From positions 1 to 56,258 of the IMG/VR virus record IMGVR_UViG_3300046170_000034: 56,258 nt of DNA. The stretch is one strand, 5' to 3'. Source of the DNA: a virus. The position numbers and the translations under genes are program-made. Under the pieces are notes generated by a model. It was not told where the DNA came from and ran no database searches. It saw only the letters and a program-made list of their open reading frames with translations. Every line of letters starts with the position of its first letter. Positions within the stretch are counted from its first letter, which is position 1. Of the stretch, positions 36,301-45,305 are shown piece by piece.

Positions 36301-37641
36301 ATGACGTTGAAGAACTATGCGCATGAAGTTAGTGGTGTTTCAGAAGATGAGCTAGATGCATACCAAAGATCTATCGCCATGCCTTGGGAACGTAACGCAC
36401 GTTTGATTCCTACTGGGCGAGATGAAAATGGTTTACCTACATACATTAATTACAGCTACACAAACCCATATGACCTACTTGAAAAAATAGCTGTTGCTGC
36501 GTTTAACAAAACAGAAGAAGGTAGACTACAAGGTAAACCCAGTGCTCAGATAGTCTTTGAGGCAGCGCAGGCTCCTTTTGCCGAGTTGTTTGCCCCGTTT
36601 ACAGAAGAGTCTATTATAACAGGTAAGATACGTGACGTTTTGGATCCTGAGTCGGAAACTTTAGGTGTCCGTCAGTTGGCTCAGTTAGCAGGTGGTAGAG
36701 CAGGTAATACAATAACTGGTGCTCGAGTTTATAACCCCGAAGATTCCGCTGGAGATAAATTAGCAAAAAGTTTTGCTCATGTAATCGATGGAGTAATGCC
36801 GGGCAGTTCGCCAATTGATGTGCGGTCAGGTGAAGTTGAACTCAGTAGATTTGCTCGCGCCTTCTTAAATGACACAGGACTGTCGGAAGAGTTTAATATC
36901 TCGCCCAAAGACAGAGCCGGGCTAGAGCTAGACTTGTCGGAAGAGTTAGCACGAGTTATTAGTGGTGTAGGCGAACGAAAGATTGACGCCCCTGTAGGTC
37001 TTAGATTTAAGGGGTTTGAGTTTGGGCGTGCAAGACAAAATGCAAAGAACATTGTAAACACAGTAGCTAATCGTAGAAACGTAGTTAGCTCTGATCTAGT
37101 TGATGCGTACCGCGCATCAGAGGAAGCAACCTTCCGTGTTCAGAATCAAATGTTTAGTCTAATAGAAGACATGAAGAAGATCGGTATGTCTCGAGGACAA
37201 ATCAGAAAAACGTTGAAGAACGCTAATGTATCCGGAATAACCGAGATACTACAAGGTCGGTATGTACCTCCTAAAATTACTAGTGTTATAACAGGGAACA
37301 TGCGTCGCAACGAAACGATAGATCAATACAGAAAGGCTAGACCCGAGATCGAAAAAATTAGAAGAGAGGCGCGGTCTCGTAAGTTTGGTGTTGCTGAAGA
37401 AGAAACTTCAGTATCCGTTAGTGCTCCTGTAGCTCAGACAGAGGACGCGCTGTTTGAAGGACTGCTAGATAATGTAGCACCTGTATCACAGGCTCCAGCA
37501 AGTACGACCTCGAACCTCGGAACTTTACCTGCGGCATCAGGCCAGTCAAGTGCAGCCGCAAGAACAAACCCTGCACTTCTTGGTGGTGGCAACCCGCTTG
37601 ATATATTAAAGAATCTAGTGATTGCTCAGAGGAATCCATAA
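33391..37641 (+). CDS. Giant internal virion (ejection) protein, 1416 aa
   Basis: GTG start with SD GGAGG at 33380-33384. The protein is long, helical, with an Ala/Gly hydrophobic region near 55-130 and no catalytic motif that I can assign. A short motif of the type L-F-x-G-L-h-D occurs at both ends: DLFKGLIDD and SLFEGLVDG at residues about 5-31 and ALFEGLLDN near 1350. Size and placement match the largest internal virion proteins of podoviruses, which thread through the envelope at infection. Confidence 0.8.
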   Translation: MEEDDLFKGLIDDPVADEGLTEDSLFEGLVDGAVMAPAQPEVADEQDEGVVQEAIEGAISGLIAIPQGILELGAIGVDLAAGTSLSSAVTEKAEGLREYLGLDPTGLVGKGTEAIFQYAIPGLGAAGVVSKLSKVGRLSKALGKGKASPLKNKDGTLGLTRGEKLGLGAQQVAAAGLADAVVATDGTTTIADFFEGGPTQTDQEIGLAGREEALRRLTNKLSVGAEGAAATIVAPAILAGTANVAGRALTQDTIAGVTNPLAKGVQLAAKTTIKGGQKVKKVFDDAEADRIFRPEQQGALGQGLAGLSSIFRYRSFLPERIAEQRSLISGDVEAQIKGAKSVLAGLDKEIDVVLKEAAKVTSKKDSPLIRQKIFTNLEEFMTGPTKEARLRAFDELPENVQLKATEMRKLVDRLSNDVLNSNYVKSLDGVSGKKGSGITDMGAALRSEIEENLNKYLRRRYRIFEDAKYVPTEESIEAGIKGFMGSKRQTIKELSRLVNNKAVPAENRAGLMEKYGLIGDLDDPTSFRLVGDEVTPEQAKQAVDEFIKRHRPRTSKGQTTFTSRVEEFGIQPGMFKQRMQRSDFKRALLGEVSDTREAFLGTVSDLAEFRAVDDYFGSIANASRSSENMSKFFVSPEKLRLMNPDELDNYVVLGKGDDVGDSAWGSLQGFAVPNALYNDMTRLVINDMGTSGNLARKAYSGFLRLKSGAQYAKTVLSFTTQIRNVTSAGLMALAQGNVGKGANLGESVRLVMDDIFDMKPEDALRELQEVQALGVTGTQAELRELQDLIKKGLGFTEDATVDGVKVGRKFGSSLTDSTLGSFISKTGKVAQNLYQGGDDVWKIYNYKFEQNKLRNALRSETLENQYKALNGAPVQQGTEITSDMVNRAYKEEAARIVRNTVPNYNLAPEAIRGLRKLPVGNFITFPYEILRTGVNTISRAVDELASDNAAIRQIGLRRITGAMSTYAIAPMTLKNYAHEVSGVSEDELDAYQRSIAMPWERNARLIPTGRDENGLPTYINYSYTNPYDLLEKIAVAAFNKTEEGRLQGKPSAQIVFEAAQAPFAELFAPFTEESIITGKIRDVLDPESETLGVRQLAQLAGGRAGNTITGARVYNPEDSAGDKLAKSFAHVIDGVMPGSSPIDVRSGEVELSRFARAFLNDTGLSEEFNISPKDRAGLELDLSEELARVISGVGERKIDAPVGLRFKGFEFGRARQNAKNIVNTVANRRNVVSSDLVDAYRASEEATFRVQNQMFSLIEDMKKIGMSRGQIRKTLKNANVSGITEILQGRYVPPKITSVITGNMRRNETIDQYRKARPEIEKIRREARSRKFGVAEEETSVSVSAPVAQTEDALFEGLLDNVAPVSQAPASTTSNLGTLPAASGQSSAAARTNPALLGGGNPLDILKNLVIAQRNP

Positions 37642-38090
37642 TGAACATAGATGTATTACGTAAAGAGATAGCCGAAGACGAAGGCTGTAAGTACGAAATT
37701 TATTTAGACCATCTAGGTCTGGAAACAACGGGCATTGGCCATCTGATCCTCGAAGGCGAGCCAGAGTATGGCAAACCCGTGGGTACAGTGGTCGAGCAAG
37801 ATCGTGTCAACCAGCTATTCAAGCTTGACATGGCGATCACGATTGACGAGTGCAAAGTTTTGTACGACGACTTCGATGATCTGTCAGAAGAGTGCCAGCA
37901 TATCATTGCGAACATGATGTTCAATATGGGTAGACCCCGCCTGTCTAAGTTCAAAGGCATGAAAGCGGCAGTCGATGCCCGCGACTTCAAACGCGCAAGC
38001 GAGGAAATGGTCGATTCGAGGTGGTACACGCAGGTAACTAACCGCGCAAGGCGTTTGGTCAACCGTATGCGGGCACTTGCAACCGACTGA
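37641..38090 (+). CDS. Endolysin, T4-type lysozyme (GH24)
   Basis: Muramidase of 149 aa that cuts peptidoglycan at lysis. The catalytic triad spacing of T4 lysozyme (Glu11, Asp20, Thr26) is reproduced by Glu14 (DEG), Asp23 (YLDHLG) and Thr29 (TTGIGH). The C-terminal half has the family pattern MMFNMGRPRLSKFKG and SRWYTQVTNRARRLVNRMR. No signal peptide, so release needs the holin, the candidate being at 5966. The start overlaps the stop of the 1416-aa gene. It is the last rightward gene of the block. Confidence 0.92.
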   Translation: MNIDVLRKEIAEDEGCKYEIYLDHLGLETTGIGHLILEGEPEYGKPVGTVVEQDRVNQLFKLDMAITIDECKVLYDDFDDLSEECQHIIANMMFNMGRPRLSKFKGMKAAVDARDFKRASEEMVDSRWYTQVTNRARRLVNRMRALATD

Positions 38091-38114
38091 AATCATTAAA
38101 TAATAATACGGCCT

Positions 38115-38142
38115 CACGTCGAGTTCGTTTAGACTCGACGTG
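38115..38142. terminator. Stem-loop between convergent blocks
   Basis: CACGTCGAGT (38115-38124) pairs perfectly with ACTCGACGTG (38133-38142), loop of 8. It separates the rightward late genes from the leftward polymerase gene. There is no U-tract on either side, so a bidirectional barrier or mRNA end is likely but not certain. Confidence 0.6.
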
Positions 38143-38176
38143 TGGTAGTACCTTCACCTCGACGAGAGACGAAGTT

Positions 38177-40141
38177 TTATCCGACCTCACCCCAGTTGTC
38201 GCCCATTTCTGCATCGACCTTGAACGGAACCTTCAGATCAGGGACACATGTCTCCATGATCTCGACAATCCGTTCGGCTTGCCCCGGATCTTCGACATTG
38301 AAACACAGTTCATCATGCACTGTTAGCATCGGTAGCAGTCCCTCGGCGTAGCAATCGACCATCGCCTTCTTTGTCTGGTCAGCACTCGAACCTTGGATCA
38401 GCTTGTTCAACGCCTTGTATGTAAAGGCCGGGCGAATCCTGCCTACACCACCGTATTCCTTTGCCGCCGCTTCTAGTGGCAGTGGCTTGGTGTATCCATA
38501 TGACTTAGGTTCCCATAGATCAAAGCGGCACTTGCGACCAAGCATAGTGCGGATGTGACCGAACTTCTCTGCTTGTTTCGCAGCCATGTCAGCAATGCCC
38601 TTAACGAACGGAACCTTCTCATGGTAGTTGGCAAGTAGTACCTTTGCTTCTTCCTCGGTTATGTCCATGACACCAGCAAGTTTCTTCCTGCCCATGCCGT
38701 ACATGATACCAAGGTTAACAGTCTTGGCTTCCTTACGAGTAATGCCTGCAAGATCTGCTACCATCTGGTGAAAGTCTGCATCATCGTTCTTGTACAGTTC
38801 AACAACCTCGTTGATTGCCGGATGCGGATTCTTTATACTGGCGCAGTAATGTGCCAGCCAGCGAGGCTCCTGTGAGGCGTAGTCAAACGACCCCCACTTG
38901 CAACCTTCCTCTGGTATAAACAACCCACGGATCATAGCCTTTAATTCTGGATCACGGGCAGGGATCTGTTGCAGGTTTGGGTTGCTCGATGAAAAACGAC
39001 CCGTCACAGTACCGCCATCATCTGAACGAAGAGGATTAAATTCACAATGGATACGACCCTTATGCGAATGCTCAAGAATGGTTTCAATAAATGTTGTGTT
39101 GGCTTTGTTAAATTCACGAAGCTTTACTATCTTTGCCGCCAGTGGGTGATGGTGGTTAGAAAGAAACTGTTTTGTAAAGGAAGGCGCATTCGTGCCCTCT
39201 GTCCTATTGTACGGCAACCCAACGGAATCGAACGCCTTTGCTATAGATGTGGCGACCCACGGCTCAATGTAGTGCCCTGTTTCCCCTTTAATTTCCTCAA
39301 GTAGCTGAGTCTCGCGTTTCTTTAATTCCTTACGGGCGACTTGCGCTTTGTCCACATCAACACGCACACCGTTGGTACGCATGTCTAACAAGGGACGAAG
39401 TAACCCAGATTCAAGGTCGAAGATTCCAGTGACCTTATCAGCTACCATGTCTTGACGTAGCCTGTCCCAAAGCTTCAAGGTTACCGCTGCATCCTGCTCG
39501 GCATACGGACCGACAAAGTTACAAGGCATCTTCCACATCTCTGACTTAGGATTGACGCCGAAGTAGTCCGCTGCCTGTTTCAACAGCCGCTCGTTTTTGT
39601 ACTCGCCAAGATATTCGCCAGCCAATGAGTTCAGGTTGTAGTACCTACGATTCTCGTTCAAAAGTGGGGCGGCTATCATAGTGTCGATAATCGGTCCTTG
39701 AACCTCGATTCCTGCCCACCGCATCCAGCCAAGATCATACATTGCATTGTGCATAACCTTTTCGATCTTGGGTGTAGCCATCTGCTTCTTCAGCCAGTTG
39801 ACAACCTTAGACTCAGGGAAGTTTCCACCACCCTCATGTCTAACAGGGTAGTAGCCTATGAAGTCACCAGCCGCCACGGCGTAGCCAATGACGTATCCGT
39901 CATCTCGGCACCAGCCGGGACCTAACCGCATTAGATTCGGGTCTCGCGTTTCCAAGTCAATTGCTATGCGAGAGTACGCCGTTAAATCAGGGAATGACTG
40001 AGGCGGAGACCAGTCTTCTCGAACACCAGCGATAGAGTATTCTTTCATCTCTTCCGCATCTGCTACGTCGTTCTTATCCTTCATCTTCGGATACTCCTCT
40101 CGATGATCGGGATGATCTATAAAATTGTACTGATGACTCAT
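38177..40141 (-). CDS. polA: DNA polymerase I (family A) with 3'-5' exonuclease
   Basis: Replicative polymerase, 654 aa. Exonuclease motifs: IDLETRD (61-67), HNAMYDLGWM (131-140), YAEQDAAVTLKLW (213-225). Polymerase motif A is D420-Y-A-S-Q-E425-P-R; motif B KTVNLGIMYG (473-482); motif C HDE at 609-611. The residue matching E. coli Phe762 is Leu (NLGIMYG), a variant frequent in marine virioplankton. No 5'-nuclease domain. It is the last gene of the leftward replication operon. Confidence 0.96.
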   Translation of the reverse strand: MSHQYNFIDHPDHREEYPKMKDKNDVADAEEMKEYSIAGVREDWSPPQSFPDLTAYSRIAIDLETRDPNLMRLGPGWCRDDGYVIGYAVAAGDFIGYYPVRHEGGGNFPESKVVNWLKKQMATPKIEKVMHNAMYDLGWMRWAGIEVQGPIIDTMIAAPLLNENRRYYNLNSLAGEYLGEYKNERLLKQAADYFGVNPKSEMWKMPCNFVGPYAEQDAAVTLKLWDRLRQDMVADKVTGIFDLESGLLRPLLDMRTNGVRVDVDKAQVARKELKKRETQLLEEIKGETGHYIEPWVATSIAKAFDSVGLPYNRTEGTNAPSFTKQFLSNHHHPLAAKIVKLREFNKANTTFIETILEHSHKGRIHCEFNPLRSDDGGTVTGRFSSSNPNLQQIPARDPELKAMIRGLFIPEEGCKWGSFDYASQEPRWLAHYCASIKNPHPAINEVVELYKNDDADFHQMVADLAGITRKEAKTVNLGIMYGMGRKKLAGVMDITEEEAKVLLANYHEKVPFVKGIADMAAKQAEKFGHIRTMLGRKCRFDLWEPKSYGYTKPLPLEAAAKEYGGVGRIRPAFTYKALNKLIQGSSADQTKKAMVDCYAEGLLPMLTVHDELCFNVEDPGQAERIVEIMETCVPDLKVPFKVDAEMGDNWGEVG

Positions 40142-40419
40142 TATACATTGCTTTCGGGCTTCGATACAATTTCACCAGCGCAAGCCAAGTAGCCGCTACC
40201 ATCTACATAATTGTCTAGGTGACCTGCATTGCTTTTGATACGAGCAACTTTTAACAGGTTCATCATCACACCTACATCAGCGGCGGTTACAGGGTGCCCC
40301 AAATGAATAGTCCAGTACGCAGCGATAGTAGCAAAGTTGTCTTCCATATCCCCGTGATCCGCCGCCCTGTCTTGCGTGACGTAACCAATAGCTGTCTCTA
40401 GTATCTCTGCTCGTTTCAT
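40141..40419 (-). CDS. Small conserved protein (DUF6378-like)
   Basis: About 92 aa from the ATG at 40419, which overlaps the helicase stop as ATGA and has an AGGA SD; an ATG at 40437 is an alternative. Conserved core AADHGDMEDNFATIAAYWTI and DVGVMMNLLKVARIKSN, then HLDNYVDGSGYLACAGEI. Such proteins sit next to phage nucleotide or replication genes; the role is unknown. Immediately upstream of the polymerase gene. Confidence 0.8.
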   Translation of the reverse strand: MKRAEILETAIGYVTQDRAADHGDMEDNFATIAAYWTIHLGHPVTAADVGVMMNLLKVARIKSNAGHLDNYVDGSGYLACAGEIVSKPESNV

Positions 40420-41939
40420 ATCCTGAATCTTTCCCATCCGCTTTCAATAATGTGTAGGTTGTGTCGTGCCCTCGTCGCACCTACATAGAAGGTACGTACT
40501 TCGGAGTCCTGATCTGGACTTTCGGCACATGCTCTGCTGGTTTCCGGTTAGTAGCGCGACGTTATCCGCCTCGCCACCTTTGGCTTTGTGAATCGTCGAT
40601 AGACGGATCCTCGGCTTCGCATCCCCGAGTATCCTCTCCCCACCCCGACGAACTGAGGATATGTAAAGAACTTCCTTCTCCGACACCTTGATTACGTCCG
40701 ACCAGTGTGTCTCTTTGGTAACGAGTAAATTGCACTTCTCGATAATGTCGTCGAGAGTATAAACTTCTTCGGGGTCTAACTTGTTCAAAAGTTTTTTCCC
40801 AGCCCGGGTTATATTCTCCGTTCTCAAAAACTTGCCAAACTCTTTTACTTCCTCGGATGTAAATGTCTCTCCTCTGCATAGCCGTAACCATACCTCCAAC
40901 GCCTTTAATGTGTTCGGGGAAATGGACCATCCGGTGCCCTCACGCCAGAACAGGTAGCCCTGCTCTTTGAGGTCTTGTGCAAGCTTGTTAACGATAAAGT
41001 TTGTTCGTCCAAGTATCAACCACTCACCAGTACGTAGATCCAAGTCCATGATATCATAATGGTACTCAACACTTCCATCATGATCGTTGGGTGCCCAGAC
41101 TTTTTGTTGGCGAATTCCTATACGTTTTACAAGATGTTGCGCGACGTTATACACTTCTCTTGGGAGTCTGTATGATTTATTTAAAACCACCACATCATCA
41201 CATGCGTTCATAAATTCTTCGACGCTAACACCCATCCAAGAATAGATGCATTGATCATCATCGCCAGCGTAATACACGCGCTTGGCTCTCGGTACTAGGA
41301 TCTCTTTTACCATACGCCACTGCAATGGGAACTAAGTCCTGTGCTTCGTCAACAATCAAAAGATCAAGATCAGGTCCCTTCGCTTCCAGCTATGAACTGC
41401 TCGATCATGTCAACAAAGTCCATCTTGTCATGGACGTCCTTGTACCTAGCTAGCGCATTGTTGATAACCTTTAACTGGCTAAGATTTAACCGCCAGTCAT
41501 TGGACTCATGAAACTGTTTTTCAACGCTGATTAACCTTGCCCGAGCAAGGTTAATAACATTTAGGTAAGCATCGCCCTGCTTCCCGCCCGTGAAGATAGG
41601 GTCCATCGTCAACGCGAAGAGAAGCGTGGGAAGGAAAACGGCAGTCCTATCAAACGCTCTAGTTCGTTGTAGTCTGAACCTTTCAACACATCCTTGGTGC
41701 TATTAAGACCAAGGTACTGAAACGCCAGCGAGTGCAGTGTTCTGAAATGTGTTAGATGCTTGGGGTCAATACCAAACTTCTCCACCGCCCTGTCCTTGGC
41801 CTCTGTCGCTGCCTTTTTTACTGAACGACACAAAGCCTATCCGGCTGGGGTTAACGCCATTGCTCAGTGCCTCATCAACTATACCAAGTAACTTGGTCGT
41901 CTTGCCTGTGCCCGGTGGTCCAAAGATAAGTGTTTCCAT
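40416..41939 (-). pseudogene. UvrD/Rep-like DNA helicase with five frame breaks
   Basis: SF1 helicase reconstructed over five frames. The ATG at 41939 opens METLIFGPPGTGKTTKLLGI (Walker A), then FVSFSKK. Breaks lie near 41816 (A6 run), about 41625, 41377 (GGG), 41326 and 40533. The later frames give motif II LIVDEAQDL, QWRMVKEILVP, GDDDQCIYSWMG, STIHKAKGGEADNVALLTG and motif VI VRTFYVGATRARHNLHII. Skipping or adding one base at each place restores a continuous protein of about 505 aa. Intact motifs argue that the gene was functional recently; assembly indels are a serious alternative. Confidence 0.85.
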
Positions 41940-41940
41940 A

Positions 41941-42120
41941 CTAGTCTACCCTCTCGTAGAAATATGGCTCAACAACGTAGCCCAAAAAGTTTTTCTGGTT
42001 TGTTGGACGATCCATACAATTTTCGCAAACGTCGCCATGCTCTAGCATCTTGACTCGGCTGTAGTATGTTTTCCATTTGTGGCCGCAAGTGTCACATAAA
42101 AAGTATGCCGCATAATCCAT
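41941..42120 (-). CDS. Small zinc-ribbon protein, 59 aa
   Basis: A 59-aa protein with C-D-T-C-G-H-K-W-K-T-Y-Y and a second C-x2-C (CENC), then YVVEPYFYERVD. It is a paralogue of the upstream 68-aa protein (C-D-I-C-K-S-K-W-K-V-F-Y, C-Q-V-C, VEPHFYTEVDYDG). Both lie between primase and helicase. One base overlap with its neighbour; the helicase start follows one base after its stop. A role in replication or transcription is possible. Confidence 0.8.
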   Translation of the reverse strand: MDYAAYFLCDTCGHKWKTYYSRVKMLEHGDVCENCMDRPTNQKNFLGYVVEPYFYERVD

Positions 42121-42326
42121 TACGACTTGCCCTCAAGGTCATATCCATCATAGTCCACTTCTGTGTAGAAGTGAGGTTCAACGACAACCATTTTGTCCGT
42201 GCCCCATTGGTTATCGTCAGTGCATACCTGACAGGCATCACCTTTATCCATCGATTTGTGCTTGTTATAAAACACCTTCCATTTGGATTTACATATGTCG
42301 CAGTAAAAGTTAGCTATGTATCCCAT
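42120..42326 (-). CDS. Small zinc-ribbon protein, 68 aa
   Basis: A 68-aa protein with two C-x2-C knuckles (CDIC and CQVC) separated by about 20 residues, K-W-K-V-F-Y after the first and VEPHFYTEVDYDGYD at the end. Tandem paralogue of the 59-aa gene downstream. ATG overlaps the primase stop. Nucleic-acid binding is likely from the ribbon; specific role unknown. Confidence 0.8.
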   Translation of the reverse strand: MGYIANFYCDICKSKWKVFYNKHKSMDKGDACQVCTDDNQWGTDKMVVVEPHFYTEVDYDGYDLEGKS

Positions 42327-43855
42327 TAGAACGGCACCTCGTTATCTTCTATGTGAACGTCAGGTACATCAACCTGACCCTTAAATTCAGGGACGTGCCA
42401 CACACGTATGGTCTTCCACTGACCTTTTGAATCTTTAAAGTTTTTAACGCCGTTTGCCTCTCCGTCAGGGTTCATTTCTTTCAGACGTTCCTGTATCTGC
42501 CCTCTGCTGTATGTGTCAAACTTTGCATTACGTAGGAATTTAATCAAAGACTCGATGCGGAAGAAGGTTAGACCATCCTCTGTCCACGGCTTACCCAATG
42601 ACAGTTCTTCTATGCTAGCCGCTTGCACCCTGCCACCACAGTAGTCTTCAACCAGATCCAAGAACTGACCTTTATACGTAAGTTCTTCCGGAACCTCGAT
42701 CTCACTCATATCAGCCATCATCATTGAAACAAGATCCTGCCAGTCGGCCATCTTCATCATAGGTGGCATGACGCGGATCTGTTCCATACAAGCTTTCTGA
42801 AACTTCTGCGGTGTCTGTAGTTCCTCTGTAATCAGTTCGACACGCTTGCCATCAACGTCACAGAACCAGACTGGTGGCTCTGACTTCACAACGCACAGGC
42901 CAGTAACGTCTACGCTTGCGCTTGCCCCGCCAATGCCATACTTGCGGGTCTTACACAGTGTTCTGTTGCAACGAGACTTGAACGGCTCCTGCTGGCAGGG
43001 AAAGCCGTATTCTTTTTTGTCATGCTGTTGCTGAACTGTCACAACTTCCGCAGCAGGAAGCGGTGGGTCAACGTGTTTAGTGTTGATTTCTTCGAGACGA
43101 GCCTTCCAGTTTTCCGGTTGCTCTTTCTTACAGGCCACGCAAGCACCGAACATTACGGTGTTACGTGTGCCCTCTGGCACACCGTCAGAGAATAGACTCT
43201 GCATGCAGGGTGGCCACTCGTTAAACTCATCGATCTTCTTGCCAAGCGTCAGGTTTACAAAGTCGTCTGGTGTACAGGTTCGATCCTTCACCATCTGAAG
43301 GAACTCGTCGAACGTAGCTTCCTCGCCATCTTCTTTTATGGCGTAGCGCATTGTCTGATCTTGGTCAAAATAAGGCAGGTTGATGAAGTTACCTACATCA
43401 CCACGCTCAACTAGGATCTGCTCTTGCTTGGGGAATATCTCACAGCCGCCATGCCCAAGGAACGCGGATATTTCTCCGGCCTTATCCCTAAACTCACCAG
43501 CGCTGATCTCTTCTGAGAAGAAAAAGAATATGTGTGCCCCGCCAGACTTTGACCGACACACAACAGCAGGAACCTTATTGTCTTGAAGTCTACGATCAAG
43601 AGCAGGTAAATCCAGTGGGTATAAATCAATGTCCAATGCGCCGAAGCTACACTTGTTGTTTGCTTTAATAGGTATAGAACCAACACCCTTCTTTCCCGAA
43701 AGGTGGCCTTGAACTAACTCAATCGTAAGAGGTTGCCTTACAATGAATGACTTAGCTTTTTGTTTCCCGGCTCTGCGTTCTTCTGATATTTGTGTCTGTC
43801 CATGTGCGCCATCGAAGCCGTTAAACGCCGCCATGAACCTTGTGGCTTGATCCAT
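42326..43855 (-). CDS. DNA primase, AEP (PrimPol-like) type
   Basis: Primer synthesis enzyme, 509 aa from ATG 43855, chosen because of the SD GGAG six bases upstream; an ATG at 43867 is the other option. AEP-type catalytic motifs are visible: A-L-D-I-D-L-Y at 73-79 (D-x-D) and RSKSGGAHIFF at 101-111 (the s-G-G-x-H motif), then GGCEIFPKQEQI and FINLPYF. A cysteine cluster (CQQ, CNRTLCKT) lies at about 300-320. The last residues DNEVPF resemble the C-terminal tail of SSB. Confidence 0.85.
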   Translation of the reverse strand: MDQATRFMAAFNGFDGAHGQTQISEERRAGKQKAKSFIVRQPLTIELVQGHLSGKKGVGSIPIKANNKCSFGALDIDLYPLDLPALDRRLQDNKVPAVVCRSKSGGAHIFFFFSEEISAGEFRDKAGEISAFLGHGGCEIFPKQEQILVERGDVGNFINLPYFDQDQTMRYAIKEDGEEATFDEFLQMVKDRTCTPDDFVNLTLGKKIDEFNEWPPCMQSLFSDGVPEGTRNTVMFGACVACKKEQPENWKARLEEINTKHVDPPLPAAEVVTVQQQHDKKEYGFPCQQEPFKSRCNRTLCKTRKYGIGGASASVDVTGLCVVKSEPPVWFCDVDGKRVELITEELQTPQKFQKACMEQIRVMPPMMKMADWQDLVSMMMADMSEIEVPEELTYKGQFLDLVEDYCGGRVQAASIEELSLGKPWTEDGLTFFRIESLIKFLRNAKFDTYSRGQIQERLKEMNPDGEANGVKNFKDSKGQWKTIRVWHVPEFKGQVDVPDVHIEDNEVPF

Positions 43856-43883
43856 TGATATCTCCATCTAGCCTAAAGGTGTA

Positions 43884-43919
43884 TTGAGGGACGCGACAAC
43901 CAAAAAACGCGTCCCTCAA
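43884..43919 (-). other. Strong stem-loop between SSB-like and primase genes
   Basis: TTGAGGGACGCG (43884-43895) pairs perfectly with CGCGTCCCTCAA (43908-43919), a 12-bp stem with a 12-nt loop. On the transcribed strand the loop contains T6 but no U-run follows the stem. It may attenuate or stabilise the transcript. Confidence 0.7.
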
Positions 43920-43924
43920 ACTGG

Positions 43925-44733
43925 CTAGAACGGGATGTCGTCGGTATCCTGCTGGCTAGATGTTGTGTTCTGCATCTCATCAGACGTACCAGCTTGGGTC
44001 TTTACCTCGCCGGACTTGAATGACTGGAAGAAAGAACGTGCGGCCTCGAACGCCGAACCGGGGATCTCCGTTGGCTCAACACGAGTTACCCCGAAGTTAT
44101 ACCACGTACCACGATCATTGCTCTCAGTGACCGCAGTCAAACGCCATGCTGTACCCCACATAGGCGGGTTAAACAAACCGTTAGGACCTTGATACTGAAC
44201 CATGCGCATCTGTGTGTTCCAACGCTTGGACACTTTCAACTGCGTCTTCTTCATGTCACAGATTGCTTGCTGGGTAGCACCAGACTTTGGATCTACAATC
44301 ATGACAAGATGTTGTGCTGAACGCACCAACTCATTACCACTGGGTAACATCTCCGCATTACCCTCGCGTGTAGTGTTGGCAATGTCAGGATGGTTGGCTG
44401 GTATCTCACCTTGGAACCCACCACCAGAGTCACGCAGTGCAAACTCAAGGTACTTCACGGCATAGCCACACGGGATGACAATCACACCGTCGTCACCGTC
44501 CCATGTCTGACCCGTCACTGTGTTGACCAAGTCACCAGCCGACGCGCCCTTAATAAACTTAGGGGTCGTTCTTCTGGATCTCTGGCGACAGTGCTTGCAA
44601 TACCCGTAAGGAACGGGATCTGCATATCCTCTGTACCAATGCTATCCATACCTTCACCAGCAAAAGCGGCCATATCGGCCATGATTGTTGTTGGAAGGGT
44701 TTCTTTCTTTTCTGCTACTGCTGTATCAGCCAT
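43925..44733 (-). pseudogene. Putative ssDNA-binding protein with one frame break
   Basis: ATG at 44733 with SD AAGGAG. The first frame runs MADTAVAEKKETLPTT to ARDPEER, then the sequence changes frame by one base in the C-run at 44562-44565 (minus strand CCCC) and continues PKFIKGASAGDLVNTVTG through to the end of about 269 aa. The C-terminus is QQDTDDIPF, the same acidic DDIPF tip as bacterial SSB. The function is inferred from this tail and from the neighbouring primase; the body does not match the usual OB-fold signature. Breakpoint may be an assembly error. Confidence 0.7.
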
Positions 44734-44735
44734 GT

Positions 44736-45305
44736 CTAACTCCTTGTGATCTTGGCTTCGTTGCCTACAAATACTCCGAACGTATCGAAGTCTAGTTCCT
44801 TGCCGCTTTCGACGCGACCCTTTACCCATGCCTTCAAAGTAGAAGGATGGACGTGTGTCTTTTGCGAAGGCTCAAGGCCATACTGACCTCGAAGATCTTC
44901 CACGACAGCACCTGCCATGTTGTCCTCACCTGCTTTGAATGACACGATGACATCGTTTTTGATGATGTCCGCCTCACCGATTGAACGCAGAAAGGCGAAC
45001 GCCTCGTCGCGCTTGTCCTCGGATATACGCGCATGAACGAACTGACGGACGCTGACCTTGTGGTCATCGACAGTCACGCTATCCATACCCATCTCATTCA
45101 TGAGCATAGGTATGTCTTCCTCGTTCACTTTTCTTTTTTTGAACTTGAGATCTTTCAAATACTGTTCAGTATTCTTGATCTCCTCATCGATCTGAATAGA
45201 TCTGCGGATCAGGTTAGAAAGATCACTAGCACCTTCCTTACCTACCTCGTCAAACTTATCGGCGTTGACAGCCTCTTCTTCAAATAGCGAAAACACATCG
45301 CTCAT
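44736..45305 (-). CDS. Conserved replication-region protein, 189 aa
   Basis: From ATG 45305 (SD AAGGAG). It starts with a short acidic part and a coiled coil (EEIKNTEQYLKDLKFKKRKV), then a domain with DIPMLMNEMGMDSVTVDDHK, AFAFLRSIGEADIIKNDVIV and STLKAWVKGRVESGKELDFD. This arrangement is shared by proteins encoded next to SSB-like genes in several phage genomes, but I cannot assign a function. Two bases separate it from the SSB-like gene. Confidence 0.78.
   Translation of the reverse strand: MSDVFSLFEEEAVNADKFDEVGKEGASDLSNLIRRSIQIDEEIKNTEQYLKDLKFKKRKVNEEDIPMLMNEMGMDSVTVDDHKVSVRQFVHARISEDKRDEAFAFLRSIGEADIIKNDVIVSFKAGEDNMAGAVVEDLRGQYGLEPSQKTHVHPSTLKAWVKGRVESGKELDFDTFGVFVGNEAKITRS

Noticed and set aside
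42326-43855. Fused primase-helicase of the T7 gp4 type
   Set aside because: The C-terminal half shows no RecA-fold Walker A or B motif; helicases are separate genes (UvrD-like and SNF2-like).
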